Assembly: GCA_013205645.1 (NCBI GenBank)
Contig: JABMMH010000424.1
Coordinates: 1 to 6,693 of the forward strand
From: Polaromonas sp.
GTDB taxonomy: Bacteria > Pseudomonadota > Gammaproteobacteria > Burkholderiales > Burkholderiaceae_C
Direction: 5' to 3'
DNA: 6,693 nt
Every line of letters starts with the position of its first letter. Positions within the stretch are counted from its first letter, which is position 1. The notes under the pieces are model-generated. The model was not told the DNA's origin. It did no database searches and was given only the letters and a program-made list of their open reading frames with translations. This document shows positions 6,239 through 6,693 of this stretch, in pieces. Both the position numbers and the translations under genes were made by a program.

Positions 6239-6693
6239 ATGAACGCCATCACCCGACAAGAACTCGCTGAGCTGGACGCACCGCTGCTGAGCTTCAGCCT
6301 GAACGGCCGCGAAGTCACCGGACGCGCCACCGAAACCCTGCTGCAAGTCGCCAAACGCGAAGGTGTGGAGATTCCGCACCTGTGCTTCAAAGAAGGCATG
6401 GAAGCGGTTGGCAACTGCCGCTCCTGCATGGTCGAGATCAATGGTGAACGGGTGCTGGCGCCATCGTGCTGCCGCGCGCCCACAGCAGGCATGAAGGTCG
6501 TCACTGACAGCGAACGCGCCGTCGCCTCACAAAAGCTGGTGCTCGAATTGCTGCTGTCGGACATGCCCGAAAAAGAATACACGCGCAACAACGAAGTCGA
6601 CCAATGGGCCAGCAAGATCGGCGTCGGCAAGCCGCGCTTTGAAGCGCGCAAGCAGGTGCGGCAAGACCTCTCGCACCCGGCCATCGCCGTCAA
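6239..6693 (+). CDS. fdsA: Formate dehydrogenase alpha subunit, N-terminal part (3' end outside window)
   Basis: Start of the catalytic subunit of the NAD+-linked Mo/W-bis-MGD formate dehydrogenase, which oxidises formate to CO2. Only 151 codons of an expected 950 or more are present. Residues about 17-92 form a NuoG-type plant ferredoxin fold with [2Fe-2S] ligands C49, C60, C63 and C77 (C-x10-C-x2-C-x13-C). A linker (LLLSDMPEKEY) follows, then DLSHPAIAV at 143-151, which in this family directly precedes the CxxCxxC [4Fe-4S] ferredoxin domain; the window stops just before those cysteines. The metal-binding domain and the Cys or Sec active site are not visible, so Mo versus W and the catalytic residue cannot be judged. 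The beta gene directly upstream makes formate dehydrogenase much more likely than complex I NuoG or a hydrogenase subunit. Confidence 0.9.
   Translation, partial: MNAITRQELAELDAPLLSFSLNGREVTGRATETLLQVAKREGVEIPHLCFKEGMEAVGNCRSCMVEINGERVLAPSCCRAPTAGMKVVTDSERAVASQKLVLELLLSDMPEKEYTRNNEVDQWASKIGVGKPRFEARKQVRQDLSHPAIAV

Noticed and set aside
6217..6693. Open frame on the - strand at the right edge
   Set aside because: The + strand frame from 6239 carries a ribosome-binding site and the four [2Fe-2S] cysteines of the alpha subunit; the opposite frame is Ser/Arg-rich without a domain.
4496..6693. Complex I (nuoE/F/G) or NAD-reducing hydrogenase genes
   Set aside because: NuoE and NuoF are fused as in FDH1, the N-terminus resembles the formate dehydrogenase beta subunit, and the neighbours produce formate; no other complex I or hydrogenase genes are present.

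Overview
This window is a compact oxalate-degradation locus, apparently from a GC-rich (roughly 60% by eye) proteobacterium. Codon use and protein style suggest a betaproteobacterium of the order Burkholderiales; that placement is inference only. All genes read on the + strand, coding density is high, and I see no insertion sequence, tRNA, rRNA, CRISPR array or attachment site.

Layout: (1) 1-1242, the C-terminal three quarters of oxalyl-CoA decarboxylase (oxc), cut by the left window edge. (2) 1268-2530, formyl-CoA:oxalate CoA-transferase (frc), 25 bases downstream with a good ribosome-binding site, so very likely co-transcribed with oxc. (3) 2577-2610, a strong intrinsic terminator closing the oxc-frc unit. 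(4) 2656-3108, a 150-residue stand-alone PAS-domain protein with a FixL-like histidine and a short charged helical tail. (5) 3200-4447, a second, diverged formyl-CoA transferase-like gene, preceded by a leader hairpin. (6) 4496-6193, a fused NuoE/NuoF-type NAD-reducing subunit of a metal-dependent formate dehydrogenase, the one-piece beta subunit seen in Methylobacterium extorquens FDH1. (7) 6239 to the right edge, the N-terminus of the formate dehydrogenase alpha subunit with its [2Fe-2S] ferredoxin domain.

Together the genes describe a route from oxalate to CO2 and NADH. FRC moves CoA from formyl-CoA to oxalate, OXC decarboxylates oxalyl-CoA to regenerate formyl-CoA plus CO2, and the released formate is oxidised to CO2 by the NAD+-linked formate dehydrogenase. 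The individual enzymes are known. The less ordinary points are the PAS-only protein between two non-identical frc copies, the altered active-site glycine loop of the second copy, and a long identical nucleotide run shared by the two frc genes. I do not see a wholly new system.
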